Origin: Azorinus chamasolen
Lineage: Eukaryota; Mollusca; Bivalvia; Cardiida; Solecurtidae
Direction of reading: 5' to 3'
Assembly: GCA_963576725.1 (NCBI GenBank)
Contig: OY755242.1
Coordinates: forward strand, 22,813,315 to 22,877,314
Length of the DNA: 64,000 bases
In this document: piece by piece, positions 1-14,800 of the stretch
Layout: every line of letters starts with the position of its first letter
How positions within the stretch are numbered: position 1 is the first letter of the stretch
Translations under genes and position numbers: made by a program
Notes under the pieces: generated by a model
The model's database searches: none
Told to the model about the DNA's origin: nothing
Seen by the model: only the letters and a program-made list of their open reading frames with translations

Positions 1-283
1 CTCCGCCATCCCAAGATGAACTCACACACCAAATTTGGAATCTGTAGCTGGTACGGTAAAGGAGATATGCTCCGGACAAGCTTTTTGTAAAATCGGTCAA
101 AGGTCATGGTCAAGGTCACAGTGATCTGAAAATGGTACGAGACACTCCTCCATCCCAAGATGAACTCACACACCAAATTTGGAATCCTTAGCTGGTAAGG
201 AATAGGAGATATACTCCGGACAAGCTTTTTGTAGCTGGTAAGGTATAAGCGGTTTTTAAAATCGAGGTCAAAGGTCAAGGTCA

Positions 284-298
284 AGGTCACAGTGACCT
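284..298. promoter_or_regulatory. Perfect palindromic estrogen-response-element-like site
   Basis: The 15-mer AGGTCACAGTGACCT is a perfect inverted repeat of AGGTCA with a 3-bp spacer. It matches the classical consensus ERE, and direct AGGTCA repeats including a DR1 arrangement lie just upstream (264-287). It sits in a satellite unit, so function is unproven. Confidence 0.5.
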
Positions 299-599
299 GG
301 AAATGGTACGCGACACTCCGCCATCCCAAGATGAACTCACACAGCAAATTTGGAATCTGTAGCTGGTAAGGTAAAGGAGATATGCTCCGGACAAGCTTTT
401 TGTAAAATCGGTCAAAGGTCATGGTCAAGGTCACAGTGATCTGAAAATGATACGCAACACTCCTCCATCCCAAGATGAACTCACACACCAAATCTGGAAT
501 CCTTAGCTGGTAAGGTATAGGAGATATACTCCGGACAAGCTTTTTGTAGCTGGTAAGGCATAAGCTTTTTTTTAAAATCAAGGTCAAAGGTCATGGTCA

Positions 600-614
600 A
601 GGTCACAGTGACCT
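600..614. promoter_or_regulatory. Second perfect ERE-like palindrome
   Basis: This is the same 15-mer as at 284-298, exactly one 316-bp period later. The copies in the shorter sub-units (near 108 and 424) and the one near 746 carry substitutions in the right half-site. Confidence 0.5.
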
Positions 615-858
615 GGAAATGGTACGCGACACTCCGCCATCCCAAGATGAACTCACACAGCAAATTTGGAATATGTAGCTGGTAAGGTAAAGGAGATATG
701 CTCCGGACAAGCTTTTTGTAAAATCAAGGTCAAAGGTCAAGGTCAAGGTCACAGTGACATGAAAATGGTACGCGACACTCCCCCATCCCAAGATGAACTC
801 ACACACCAAATTTGGTATCCGTAGCTGATGTGACAAAGGAAATATACTCCGGACAAAA

Positions 859-992
859 TGTACACACACCCACACACCCACCCACCCACCCACACACCCA
901 CCCACCCACCCACACACCCACACACACACACACCCACACACGCACGGTGCGATCACTATATGCCGCCAAAGCCTAGCTTTGGGGGCATAAAA
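859..992. repeat. CA/CCCA microsatellite and GGGGGCATAA element end
   Basis: An ACAC/CCCA-rich microsatellite (about 859-945) is followed by a short hairpin-like stretch ending GGGGGCATAAAA. This terminus recurs at 18067 and 21072, where it also closes tandem-array elements. Confidence 0.7.
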
Positions 993-2794
993 AGGAGTTT
1001 AATGCCGTATTTTGTTCCAAGATAAGTGCAGGTTAGGTTTGACTAGTACTACTTCATGCAGTTGTACCCTTAACACTGTAAATTGAGTATTTTTTATGAT
1101 ACATCGAAAATTACGACAGATAAGTCATTGACGACCTGTGAGGTGAAAATACAATAACTCGGAACATCTGATAATTCGGATCTTATATGTGGTCCGGCAA
1201 GCATCCGAGTTATTGCAATTAGACTGTACAAGTGAATGCCAACCCTCTTGAGTTATTGTGACAAAATCAGTATTTTAAATGGGCTGTAATCTCTACGAGA
1301 TTGTAACTCTTATGATGGTCAACAACTATGTGAAATTGGACTGGGACAGTTGTACTACTGTTGATACTATTTCAAACTACAGAATGTACCAATACCAAAA
1401 CATCCTATGTACAAATGCCGTTGTAAATGTAATGAATAATCATGTCATTATATCTTTCATGAATATTTATACACCAGGGAAAGGTCTAACACTATGGACC
1501 AATCAGTGGTAATCTTTGCAAACAGTTTCAGACTCCCATCAAAATCCAAATTGTCTGACAACTGCATAATTGTGACTTTGAAAAGAAAACATTGCTTTCA
1601 GAATATACAAAAAGGCAATCTTACAAATGCCCACAATGATGAAAACAGGTTTGCACTGAGCCCTTCAATATTTGATGAACATAAGATGACAAATGTTTCA
1701 CAGAGATTCCCATACCACTTCTCCATTTGTAAGAACAAGTCTGACTTTGTCCTCCTCCACTGATGCTGCTAATACCTCCACCATTGGTACAGGGCTTACA
1801 CCTTCTGTAATCACATTGAAACAAGAACATGAATAAACCACTGTACAGTGATACCTCCACCATTGGTACAGGGCTTAAATTCATCTTTTTAAAACGACAA
1901 AAAAAACTCGCTAAAGCTCATTTTTTATTGTTTTAAAAAGACTCATTTAATAAATCCAATAATCAAGAACACTCATGCAAGATCTTCTATATATTCATGA
2001 AATACATAAACATGTAACACATTACTATTATCACTTTAAATTTCATTATGTCAGATTTTATATCAATATTTCATTCTTTAATGGGTTTTTTTCAACCAAA
2101 GTTTCAAGAGTATGAAAATGTGACAGGTCACTATCTTGAGCCCTATATAATTTCAAGCCAGATTTCCCCGTGCTTGAATTCATGGCTGAGACAAAAATTA
2201 CACAGCCAAACAATGACATGTATATTATTTAAATATGAAACCTTAAATTTTATAATAGAATGGTAACGTTTTAGCATACTCAGACTTTGTGAATGAAATT
2301 TATTAATGTAATTTATTAACTTGCAAAAATCAAACCCAGATTTCTGCATCCAGCAAAATGTGATCAGAGGATATACTGAGGTTATTTGGTGTCTTAAATG
2401 GATTCAGATTGTTTGCAAAGATCTTCAAAAGTACACACTCAAGGAGCAAAGGCATAAAAAGGCCAGATTATCAAATACATGTTTATGTAAGGGGTTAAAG
2501 CTTAGAAAGCTAGTGGCTAAGTATTGACTGCCTATGTAACAGTTTCAATCTAGATGAAATGTCAAGCTATTTTGCATGTCATCTGAACCAAAACTGACAC
2601 TCTAATTGCATATTTGAAGAGATATGGAAGAAAAATTGTGACAATATTTACAGATGACAATTACAAAGAATGCAAAGAGGTCCAAAGAGGACTAACCGAA
2701 GTTTCCAGTTTGAAGCAGTTTCCAGTACAGAAGTTCTGATTAAGAATTCTCTGATATACAAATAATCTGGGTTACCGAAACAATCTTAAACTAC
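993..2794. other. AIFM1 intron sequence running off the left edge, no exon found
   Basis: The last visible AIFM1 donor is at 2794-2793, so this stretch should be intron on the minus strand. I find no frame continuing AIFM1 here. A 26-bp duplication is present at 1772-1797 and 1851-1876. Short open frames on both strands have no recognisable homology. Confidence 0.5.
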
Positions 2795-2857
2795 CTTTCT
2801 GTAACTGTTTGGTTGTCCAGTCGCTGAGGTAGTCTGGTAAAACTCTGGCAAATACCC
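2795..2857 (-). CDS. AIFM1: AIFM1 exon: LPDYLSDW segment (last in window)
   Basis: The acceptor is TTTTCCAG and the donor GTAG. It encodes GVFARVLPDYLSDWTTKQLQ, matching GNMGKILPEYLSNWTMEKV of AIF. It ends in phase 1. The continuation is not in the window. Confidence 0.92.
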
Positions 2858-5800
2858 CTGGAAAATACAAATAATACATGCTGCAATTACCTGGGATTTA
2901 CAAGTGGTATAAATTTGATTACACCAAATGTAAAGGAGCTATAGACATTTTGCTGTCCCTGACTCAGTTCAAAGTATATCAACAGTATCCATATATCTGC
3001 TGACAAAAGAACAGATACATTCAGGCATAAGAAGAGGGGACTTCTACATAGCAAATGTTCGACTCCTTCCATATTTTTGCCATAATTCGTTGTCAAGAGT
3101 AATGGCATCTTGGTTTACAATAAGTGTGAAAAAGACATTCATCATCAAAACATATTAAACATGTGAACAAAAGAAGGTTCAAAACTTTTCAATATGCACT
3201 TTTTCTGATTATACTATTTCTGCATTGTATTGGTATTTTAGAATTTTATTGATTAATTAATTGGCATAAAAACTCCAATTGTTGATACATCAGTTTTGTT
3301 TCAATGGCAACCCTACAAGGCTTGAATGGTGCTTTATTGTATCACACTTAACCCTTTCCCTCATATAAACATGTTTTCACGCATTTGCAAACAGAGTAGA
3401 CCCAGCTCAGACGGCTCCTAGAGGAGCCGTCTGATCAGGGTCTGCTCTGTTTACTAATAGAATTTGGTAAATCTGTTTATATAAAATAAGAAAATTTATT
3501 GCCATAGTAAATAGTAGAGAATCAAATACGTTGAAATATTAGCAAACATAGCAGAATCTGATCAGACACCTCCTAAAGAGCTTACTGATCTGGGTCAACT
3601 CTATTTGTATAGGTGTGAAAGAATGGGTTACAGAGTAAGGGTGTAATCTGAAATTTTACTTTTGCTTATGCACACATCAAAACAGTTACCTGTTTCTGGA
3701 TAAACTTGATAAACTTTTGTTCCATTTTCTTTTCCTGAAACACATAAAGCATTTTGTGATGTTTCAAACTTAATAGAACATCAATACATTAATTATCATC
3801 ATAAATATTCATAACTTGAATCATAAAAACACTGTAAATAAGAGAAGCATTTGAGCCTAGATGTATGAGCTTGCTGTTACGTATCTAACAAATCGAATAC
3901 AAGCTCAGCTGTCTAAAAACTGTAGAATCAGATCTATAAAATTCCTTAAGTAAACAGGGTAAACACTGGTCAGACAACTCCTACATGAGCTTTCTGATGC
4001 AGATCTGTGTACTCTGTTTGCAAAGGTGTTAACTCTTTCGCTGCCAATGCAGGATCTGTGATTACCTATGCAAACAGTTTGGATCCAGATGAGACGCCGA
4101 GTAACTCGGCGTCTCATCAGGATCCAAACTGTTTGTTACTGTTATTATTTTATGAAATCAAAGAAAAAAAATGAAAACTAAAAATTGTAGCAGACGACAA
4201 AGTTTGCAGACGACAAATGTTGGCAGCGAAAGGGTTAAAAGGTGTTTCTAGGAGGGGAAGGGTTAAACAAAACATTCAGATTAATAAAGCAGAACACTGT
4301 TGCAACAGCATAGCAAAGAATAAACTACAACTTTAAACTCTTTCGCTGCCAAATTTTGTCATCTGCAAACTTTTTTGTCTGCCACAATTTTCATTTGTTT
4401 TTATTTTTCTTCATTGTTGTTTCAAAAATAGTCACAGTAACAAACAGTTTGGATCCTGATGAGACGCCGAGTTACTCATCTGGGTCCAAACTGTTTGCAT
4501 AGGTAATCACAGCTGCGACATTGGCAGTGAAAGAGTTCTGCCTAAAGATAATGTTGGTCAAATTGATATACGAAATAAAATATGTTTATACTAATGAATA
4601 CAACCACTTAGTTGTATACTTTGAATTTTTCAAAAAAGGACAATAATTCCAGTAAAAGTAGTTGTATCCAAATGAAAATTGCTGGTGCACAGGTTCCAAT
4701 AATAGGACGGAAAACAAAAAACTTTTAACAAAATAACTCTTTTGGCACAAAACTGGATGTCAGGGAAGAAGGTGCAACAAATTGTGGCTATGGCCCGACA
4801 GATGGATGAACCCTGTAACTTCTTTACAGCGAAAGCTGAAAACAAAACTAGAATGGGATACACTAGGTATTGTTACCTCTGTGTGCAAGGCCTATCGCAA
4901 GCTCACTGCCAAGAAAACCTCCACCTATCACAGCTACAGAGTCGGATTTCTCTGCCAACTCGATCACCCTTACAGAGTCCTCATACTGCAGAGAAACATC
5001 ATTTAAATTGTATTCAAATTGTAATTAATGACACCATTTTCCTGATGAACACTCATGTAAGAAATATTGACACCATGATTATCAGTAAGATGAACTTTTC
5101 AAATGGCATTATGATCAAGAACTATGGCAGAAACTGTAAACTCACACCTGTATCATTTCATAAGCAAACAGAGCACTTTTATTAGATGGTTCCTGTAGGA
5201 GCCATCTGGTCTGGGTTTAATCTGTTTGCTAAGGTGTTCAAAGGCATCTCTATCAGGTACAGGGTAAGCCTCAAGCCTCATTTTACAAATGCACCAGTAT
5301 TATGTATCAATCTCTTTTAACCCTTTCCTCCATGAATATTCATGTAAGAAATAGTGACACCATGAATATTAATTAGATTAATGTGTTTTAAATAGCTCAT
5401 GGACACATGTATTTTTGGCCGAGGCAGAAACTGTAGAATCATACCGTAATCATAAGCAAACAGAGCAGACCCTATAGGAGCTGTCTGATCTGGGTCTACT
5501 CTGTTTGCGAAGGCATAGAAAGGTGTATTTATGAAGTATTTATGGGTCTATTCTAGTTTGCAAATGCGTGAAAACATGTTTATATGAAGAAAAGGGTCAA
5601 GACTCATAGGCATCCTGCATATTTAGTAGTTTCATATTTATAATGGTATATGAACACAAGATTGTTTTGCCATGGCAGGAAATGAAGAATCAAATCTATA
5701 TATCATAAGCAAACAGAGCATACCCTTATATGATAATCACAAGCAAACAGAGCAGACCATTACCAGGAGGATCCTACAGGGCCAATCTGATATGGGTGTA

Positions 5801-8800
5801 CTCTATGTGCAAACAGTACATCACTGACATCCTACAGGGCCAATCTGATATGGGTGTACTCTGTGTGCAAACAGTACATCACTGACAGTACTGACACTAA
5901 CATTTTGAACGCTGACATCATTCAGTATGATACGCTTAAAATTTTCTACTGCATTCATAATGACAAAAAGTGAAGACCCTAATCAGACAGCTCTTCTTGG
6001 AGGCCTCTAATATGGGGCTACACTGTTTGCAAGTGCCAGTATATGTGTTCCCTGCATTTAACCCTTCGCTTGCTATTCACGTCAATATACCTACCTGTAA
6101 ATAGTGAAGACCCAGATGAGACAGCTCCTGCAGGAGCTGTCTCATCAGGGTCTGCACTATTTACAAGTTGATTATGCAACCAGTGCACTCCACAGCAGTG
6201 ATTGCACAGCGAAATATTTGTACACTGTGAAGATATATGTAATTATACAACAGGGCATGGGTAAAGAAGGAGAAATGTATTTTAAAATTCAGCAAGCGAA
6301 GGGTTAATGGTTAATATCACTCCAATCTGTAAAATCAACAATGAAATCACAATAGGCCCCTGGTTCTAAGCATCTTATGTAACTGCCCTACTCATTGTAG
6401 AGTCAACAAGCTGATTATACAACCATGATCCAGCTTAACCCTTTTCATTCCTAACATTTATATATGAACTGATCACTTCACGGGGCATATTGTTTTCGCT
6501 CTGTCTGTCTGTTGGTTGGCGATAATTTTGTAGCCATTGCATATACAGACTTTGCAATTAATGGAAATTGAAAGATGTTCCTTTAGTTTCTAAAATAGCT
6601 ACAATAATCCACCTTCCATATTTCATTATAAGTATTTTGTCCATGAATATTCAGTAGGTATTGAAATTTGGAATAACTATAGAACAAGGAAAATGCATTG
6701 TTTTTAACAGAAAAGAAAAAAAGTCACTTTCAGAATTGTTGGAGTCAAAAATATTTTGCAGATGACAACAGAAGTGAAATTTTTCCCAACTTTCAAATTT
6801 CAATCAATGCACATAAATTATTGATAGTGCCATCTATTCAACTACTATACATACATTTCTAAATAGCATTGTTCTGTCTTTCACATCTTGGCTAGCTGTC
6901 TCAAACACTTCCAAATTCTTTGGTTTTCCACCTGGGAATAAATAAAGCAAAAGTATTAACCCTTCGCTTGCTATTCGCGTCAATATACCTACCTGTAAAT
7001 AGTGCAGACCCAGATGAGACAGCTCCTGCAGGAGCTGTCTCATCAGGGTCTGCACTATTTACAAGTTGATTGTGCAACCGGTGCACTCCACAGCAGTGAT
7101 TGCACAGCGAAATACTTGTACACAGTGAAGATATATGTAATTATACAACAGGGCATGGGTAAAGAAGGAGAAATGTATTTTAAAATTCAGCAAGCGAAGG
7201 GTTAAAAGAATGTTAACTCTTTCCCAAATAATGACACCTTTTGATACCTCTGTAAAAGTCACTATTTGAAACCCTTGTGATAAACAGGGCATTTTCTCCA
7301 TGGGAGCAAATGCTCTACCTATCACAAAGGTTTCAAAACAACACCATTCCAATTGTTTCTTTTTTTCTAGTAAATGCTCCATTTCAGTAGGTTTATTCAA
7401 AGAGGTTGGACCTAAAAATAGCCTACGAGGGAAACACTTATAATCCCAATGTATCTTCCAATTTCTTTTTAACTTTCATCTCACAACATAATGCCTCAAA
7501 CAGGCATGTTAACCTATATTTATGACCTTTGACCATGACCATGACATGGCAACAAATCAGAAATCCTTGTCTAGTTCCAGCCGATCTGACCTTCGATATA
7601 CCTGGTGGACAGAATAAGAATACATGAATGAATAGATCCAACAAACAAGAGCCAACACTCGTCTGATTTGATGCATGTCAAGCTAAATTGAACATTTTTG
7701 AAAAATATAAAGGGCCATAACTCCAAACTTTTGAAATCTACTGACCTATGAAGTTTCATGTTGATACCTCTTATACTGTTTGAGTAATGAGCTACATTAA
7801 AGTTTTTGCAGGCCGCCGACAACGCCTACGACAACGCCTACGACCCAGACAAAACTTCTTACACACATCTTAACAGGTGAAACAGATTGAATACCCACAC
7901 TGTGGCTGCTATCATGGGGCCGCCATATATTTTTAATGACATAGTCTTAAATATAGATGAGGCAGGAGTGGTTTAGCGGACACCCCTCAGGATTCGGTTT
8001 GATTACAGAATAATACAGATCTGATTCTATGGTTTCAGACGTTTTTGCAAACAGAGAAGACCAACATCAGATTGCTCACGCAGGATCTGTCTGATAAGGG
8101 TTGGCTCTGTTTGCTTGTGAAATTTTAATATGTGCCATTATTTCTTACAGGAATATCCATTAAGTACAAAAGTACTCCTTTTATTTACAGTCAGTGTTAC
8201 CTACCTGTGGCAATCAGGCATTTGTCATAGCCAATTTTTCGTCCATCATCTAGTGTCACTGTCCTATTAAATGGATCTATTCTAATGACCTGCAAAAAAA
8301 ATAAAATTACAAATTTTAAGTATTCAGACATCCCATCTCCTCTCTTCATAGATTTGTAAAGTTGAACAAGGCAATTTGACACCATCTTGATAACTTTAAA
8401 TTAGACTGACATTGTAGCTAATAATGTAGACTCTGATCAAACTGTTCCTAAGTTTGTCATTTCTTGAATACTTAGGGTAAATTGGACAACTAATATAAGT
8501 AGATTTGGAATGTTTATATCAAAGGCTTAACCCTTTCCCTCATATAAACGTGTTTCCACGCATCTGCAAACAGAGTAGACCCAAATCAGACAACTCCTAG
8601 AGGAGCCGTCTGATCAGGGTCTCCTCTGTTTGCTAATATAATTTGATAGATCTGTTTCTTTGCTTTCTAAATGGTCTACAATGTTCCATCTTCCATATTT
8701 CTTTATAACTATTTGGTTAATGAATATTCAGTAGGTATTGAAATTTGGCCTAAATACAGAACAGGGAAAGGGTTAATGCAAAGCTTGTGTAATTACAATC

Positions 8801-11800
8801 AATGGGATGCAGGCATGATGACATTTGCAATCAGTCTGGATCCAGATGAGACACGGAGTAAGCTTATCTTTTTCCATTTCTCCGCACAAAACTATGTTGT
8901 GGTACGGTAAAACCTGTTTATTACAATGACCATCAAAAATAAGTCTGATTTTGTGTTTTTAAAACAGGTGGCAGCTTAATGCAGAATGAAAGTTATGCAG
9001 AAAGCTCCTCTAGGAGCTTTCTGCATTACTTTCATCCTGCATTAAGCAACCACCTGCTCTTATAGACCACATGTTTATTCATTACATGGTCACTATAGAC
9101 AGGTTGTACTGTAGTTAAAGCATAAGGTTTGGTTGAGAAATAAGAACCATGCCAATGAAACACTCCTCTTGTCTAGAGATCAGTCCAATAGACAAACAGT
9201 CTGCATCCTGAGGTGACATTGATTTATTTGTTCTCATCTGGATTCAAATGTAAGAATAAGATATCATGAAAACGCTCATGAGAAACTTAATAAACTTACT
9301 TCTTTTCCCGATAACAGGCCTAGACCACCATTTTCTAAGAATGGCAACTTCTTTGGCTCCATGTACAACCCCTCCATCTGGTAAACACTGAAACAAAGTA
9401 CAGTTAAGAATCATCACTAAGAAATTCTAGGATGGAGGAATTTATGTCTTTGTAGGCAGGTGGCTACTTAATGCAGGGTGAAAGTCATGCAGAAAGCTTT
9501 TAGAGGAGCTTTCTGCATGAATTTCACCCAGCATTAAGCTGCCACTTGTGTGAAACATCAATAATGGTATGTATTTGTGTGATCGTAGTATTGAGTTTTA
9601 CGTGTTATTTAACCCTTTACTCCATGAACCTCCATGTCCAAAATAATGGCTGTATGAATATTAATCAGCTAATTATTTATAATAGCATCATGAACAAGGA
9701 AATGTTTTATACCATGAAACAACTGTAGAATCTAATATCATTTCATAAGCAAACCGAGCAGAACCTGATCAGATGGCTCCTGAAAATGTTTTAATTAATG
9801 CATCTTATCCAGAGCTCTGCATATACATGGAGTAAAGGGTTAATGCATATCAATTTATGATAATAATGACTTTATGAATAGTAATTGGCTGATATTTTTT
9901 TTATCACAGCATATAAATGCAGGCACATTCAGGTATGCAGGTATATGGCAGAAACTGAAGAATCAGATTTATATTATACAGTAAAACCTCTCTATAACGG
10001 CCACTAAATTACATCAAGTATTTTGTGTTAAAGGCAGGTGGCTGCTTAAAGCAAGGTGAAAGTAAAACAGAACGCTCCTATAGGAGCGTTCTGTTTTACT
10101 TTCACCTTGCTTTAAGCAGCCACCTGCCATAAATACCAACTAATTAACACAATTTAGTGGCGGTTATAGAGAGATTTTACTGTACTGTAACCTAATAGAG
10201 CAGACCTAGATCAGACAGCTCATACAGCAGCTGACTTTGGTCTACTCTTGTTTGCAAATTTGTAAATATTGATTACCTTTACTCTATAAATATGACTTTT
10301 TACACCTTTGCAAACTGTGTTCATGATGTCATTATTTCTTACATGAGTAAGATGGAGTACATGATTATGCTATGACTGTAAGTAATGAGAGTACATACGA
10401 GTTGATCTTGCCTCTACCGCTGGTGTATGAATGTTTCTTGTATAACTCGCGATTCTCATCAAAGAAGAACTCCTTGGACAGGATTGGGCGATAGTATGGG
10501 GAATGTTTCTCATTTGTGATCATCAGCACCTGGCAACATACAAATAATAAATGTTCTGAACATGGCAAAACATAACAGTGGTAGTACCAAAAGATATGAA
10601 ATAGATCGACAAAACAAAGAGCAGGGCTCTAGCAAGAGGGCAATTTGGGAGAAAAAGTCTCCCCACCCCTGCTGACTTCTCCCTGTTTTGAGCTGAGGGA
10701 GAAGTTTTATTATATAGAAAATATAGGGAGATACAAAATCAGAACCAAACTTCTCCTGCAATATCACTAAACTTCTCCCTAATGGAGAACTCCAACTTGA
10801 GCCCTGAAAGAGCTTATCGAATTTAAAAATCTGATTCTACAGTTCCTGTCTTTGTTAAAATATTTTCTTGCTTATAATGCCATTATGAAATACAGTTAAT
10901 TAATATTCATAGTCATTATTTCTTATTCATCAGGTACAGGGTTAACATTTTCGCTGCCAAATTTTGTCGTCTGCAAACTTTGTCGTCTGCTGCAATTTTC
11001 CATTTTTATTCATTTTAGTTGTGAATCCAACAACAGTACAGGACCTTATTAAAGGAGTTCTCTGATCTAGGTCAACAATGTTTGCAATGTCCCTTTTTAA
11101 CTCATTCCCTCTAAGACCCAACCTCTTTGAATAAATCTACCGACAAGGAGCATTTAGTTGAGAAAAGGAAATTGTTAGAATTGTGTAGTTTTGAAACCAT
11201 TGTGATAAATAGGGTTAAGGACAATAAGATCAAATGGTATAAATAAGTTAATTGCAAATACATCCATTTGTTCAAAATTTGTCCACTGGCCAGTGGGATG
11301 CCCATATTTAACCCTTTACTCCATAAATACCCCTTTCTATGCTTTTGCAAACAGAGTAGACCCAGATCAGATAGCTCCTATAAGAGTTGTCTGATCAGGG
11401 TCTGCTCTGTTTGCCTATGGAATAATATAGATGTGATTCTTTAGATTCTGCTTTGGAAAACAAATCATGTGTTAATATGCCAATTAAATAATTAATCTAA
11501 TTAATATTCATGAAGTCATTATTTCTTACATGATTATTAATGGGGTAAAGGGTTAAAAGGATTTAAAGCTACATAGAGTTACCTACCTTTGCTCTGATGT
11601 CATTGGTCTTGATGGCTTTGAAGGCCTCCAGGGAGGCAGTGCCACCTCCTATCAGAATATATGGGACATGTGCTGGCAGCTCCGGAACCTTGGACCAGTC
11701 TATCTCTGTAATACATGTATATAAATACTAGTGTAATATATGCATTTGTGATTTACACTGCCTGGGTGCAAACTGCTGCTTTATTTAACCCCATTTACTT

Positions 11801-14800
11801 GATAAAAGGCACTTATTGACTCCTTTACATACGAAGCAGAACCAGATCAGGTGACTTCAGTGTCTGCTCTAATGGCTTATGGAACTAAAACACTAACCAA
11901 GTCAGGAAGGGCCCCATAATGCCGTCTGAGGAGTTAATGAGCCAGAAGGGAAATTGCTTTGCAGTGCTTCATAACTTTTACCTGTCCCCAATTCTTTGTA
12001 TCGTCACTGCAGCCAACTATTTCCTGGTGGTATCCAGTATAAATTGTTCAACTTAGAGAGCAGACAAGATTGACTTTGTCCTTTTTTTGTTATTCATGGG
12101 TCATAATTCGAAGTGCCTAGATTGATCTTGCTGGATATCAAACTACATGTATGACCTAGATTTTATACCTTCACATATTTTCAGTAAGTTTGGGGAAAAT
12201 CTGATGGAAAAGGTTTGTGCTAGTATGGTGAAAGTCTGATGGAAACTGTTTGTGGTGAAATATACAGCAAAACCTCTCCTACATGGGATCATTCTAATAA
12301 ATCATAGGTATACCTCTCTAATGCAATCACCTAAGAGAGGTCTAAGTTTGGGTTGTAGAGGCAGAGGATAGCTAAATGCAACATGAATTTCATCCTGCAT
12401 TAGGCAATCACTTGACCTTAGAGACACATATATTTATTTACTGAAAGGTCACTTCAGGTAGGTTTCACTGTATACTCCTGTTACCTGTAGCTCTGGTGTG
12501 AGACTAGTGTATGTTTGAATTATGATTGAAGGCTTCTTCAATCTAAATATTAAAGCTCCAATGATACTGCCTGATAATTAAAGTAACTGTTAAAAAATTG
12601 TCATCTGCCAAGTTTATCAACATTTTGTTTTCTTCATTATCTCTTCAAACTACACAGTCAAATTCTTCCTGAGGTCCCAAGTTAATAATTGCTTCCTCTT
12701 GATCAAATTGTTGGTATACATAATCACAAATTCATTGAGGTACAGTACTCCATGAACAGAAATGCATTTCAATGCCTTGGCAACCGAGTAGACCAATATG
12801 AGATTGCTCCTGTAGGAGTTGTCTCTATCAAGGTTACTCTGTTTGATTGTGTAATTATAAAGGTCCGATTGTACAGTATTTACCAGGGCCAAATCTTTTC
12901 TGGTCCATATGCTGTTATAAATATTAATATTCACATAAAGTAAAGGATTAACGAATGAGTGAGATAGATATGGATGCAATATTTCTTTGCAATCATTTAA
13001 TAGCGATCCTGTCTAAAACACATTCCCTAATATTTTCTAACCATACAGGGTCAAATCTATAACATTCTGAAACATTCTGTGACACGAAAATAAAGCAATT
13101 TGTCAAGTATGTTTGGTTCTGAGCTTCTACTTTACTGGTAGAGTTAGGTACCAACCAATCACCTGAAAATAGTATTAGACAGACCTCAACCCTTTCCTCC
13201 ATAAATACGCCTTTCTACGCCTCTGTAAAAGTAACTTCTTGAGACCATTGTAATAAATAGAGCATTTGCTCCTATGGAGCAAATGCTCTTTTTATCACAA
13301 TGGTTCAAAAACTACAATTTCTAAAATGTTCCTTTTCTCTTGTAAATGCTCCTTTTTGGCAGATTTAATAAAAGAGGTAGGATCTAAAAATAGCATATGA
13401 GATAATGGGTTAAAATAGATTTTTATACATGTATACACAGACAAAGTCTGGAGTTTTATCAATCTATCAGACATTATTGTAAATGCAATGTGATAATGAA
13501 ACTGTAAAAGCTAACAGATAAATAAACGGGTACTCAGTTTACAAAATGAACCAAAAAAGGTAAACCTTTCTCTTCTTTTTCCTCTTTGTCTGTATCTTTG
13601 TCGCTTTCATTTTTTGTTTTAGCCTCAGCATTTCCTTCAGGGTTTTCAGTTTTCTCAGCTGTCTCTTCCTCTGAGGCAAGTAGAACATCAGGTCTGGTCA
13701 ATAGCTGCAGTGTAATCAAACATATTAACAAGAAATTCTAAGAAAGAAGTGTTGCTGTTAATTCATTTTATACAGTGATTTTGTTAACGGCTGATTTGGC
13801 AGATGTACGAACCATAAAGTTATTTTGAAGGACAAGATTTTTCAGGATCAAAATACAAGAGAAAACCTTTACCATCACAGAAGATGGGGACATAAAAAAC
13901 CCACAGCATTGTGTGTTGAGTTCCGGAATTCTGTTATGGTCTGATTCAATTTCAAAATACAGCAACCATACATATCACTTCGAGATAACAGAGGTTTTGA
14001 GTCATCCAATTTCTAATCTGGATACTGTCTCAGCTTAATGCAGGCCTAAAGTAATGCTGAAAGCTACTCAAGGAGTTTTCAGCATTACTTTAGACCTGCA
14101 TTAAGCTGTTACATGTGTTTCTAGATAATTATGCTTAGTAATATATTTTAAAACAATTTTTTATTGTAAAATTTGTAAGGAACAAACTTTTACTTTGAAT
14201 TATCCAGGAGTACAAATGATCTGAGTTCAAGATATCGAAGTTCAACTGTATAAGCTCTATATCTGTAATTTCACTACATAAATACAGTGCAACCTCTCTA
14301 TAACAGTCACTAAATTGTGTTAATTAGTTGGTATCTAGGACAGGTGGGAGCGTTCTGTTTTACTTTCACCTTGCTTTAAGCAGTCACCTGCCTACAACAC
14401 AAATTACTTGATGTAATTTAGTGGGAGTTATAGAGAGGTTGTACTGTACAATCTGAACATCAAACAGTTTGGATTTTGATAGATATACTGTAAAACAGGT
14501 TTTATTAGCGACAATATATATTTCGCGCTAATTCGCGAATGCGTTGCCTCGCGAATTCAATATTTTCGCTTATAAATCAGTAACAAGTATAAACTGGAGT
14601 AATGTCCGAAATTGGTATATCCGGAATATGGTAAGTTTTATCACGTAGTCGTCCATGTGATTTCTGCATTAATTCAATTCTTCGTTCAACACAAATGTTG
14701 AATGAAGTGTATTGCTTCGATAAAAAGTTTGTTTAGTAAACAAAAAAGTGTTTAAATAAAAACTACAGACCAGAAAATGGAAGAATGTTTCTCTTCTTCA

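Larger units (their letters stand above)
1..858. repeat. 316-bp higher-order tandem repeat with AGGTCA half-sites
   Basis: Units beginning CCATCCCAAGATGAACTCAC recur near 4, 150, 320, 464, 636 and 783. Two alternating sub-units (about 146 and 170 bp) give a higher-order period of 316 bp, with starts at 1, 317 and 633. Each unit ends in a run of AGGTCA-type half-sites followed by a near-palindrome GGTCAC-AGTGACC. Short frames on the minus strand here only translate the repeat and are not genes. Confidence 0.9.

Noticed and set aside
7002..7205. Repeated 67-codon frames (also 6104-6307)
   Set aside because: Identical because both lie in copies of the same MITE.
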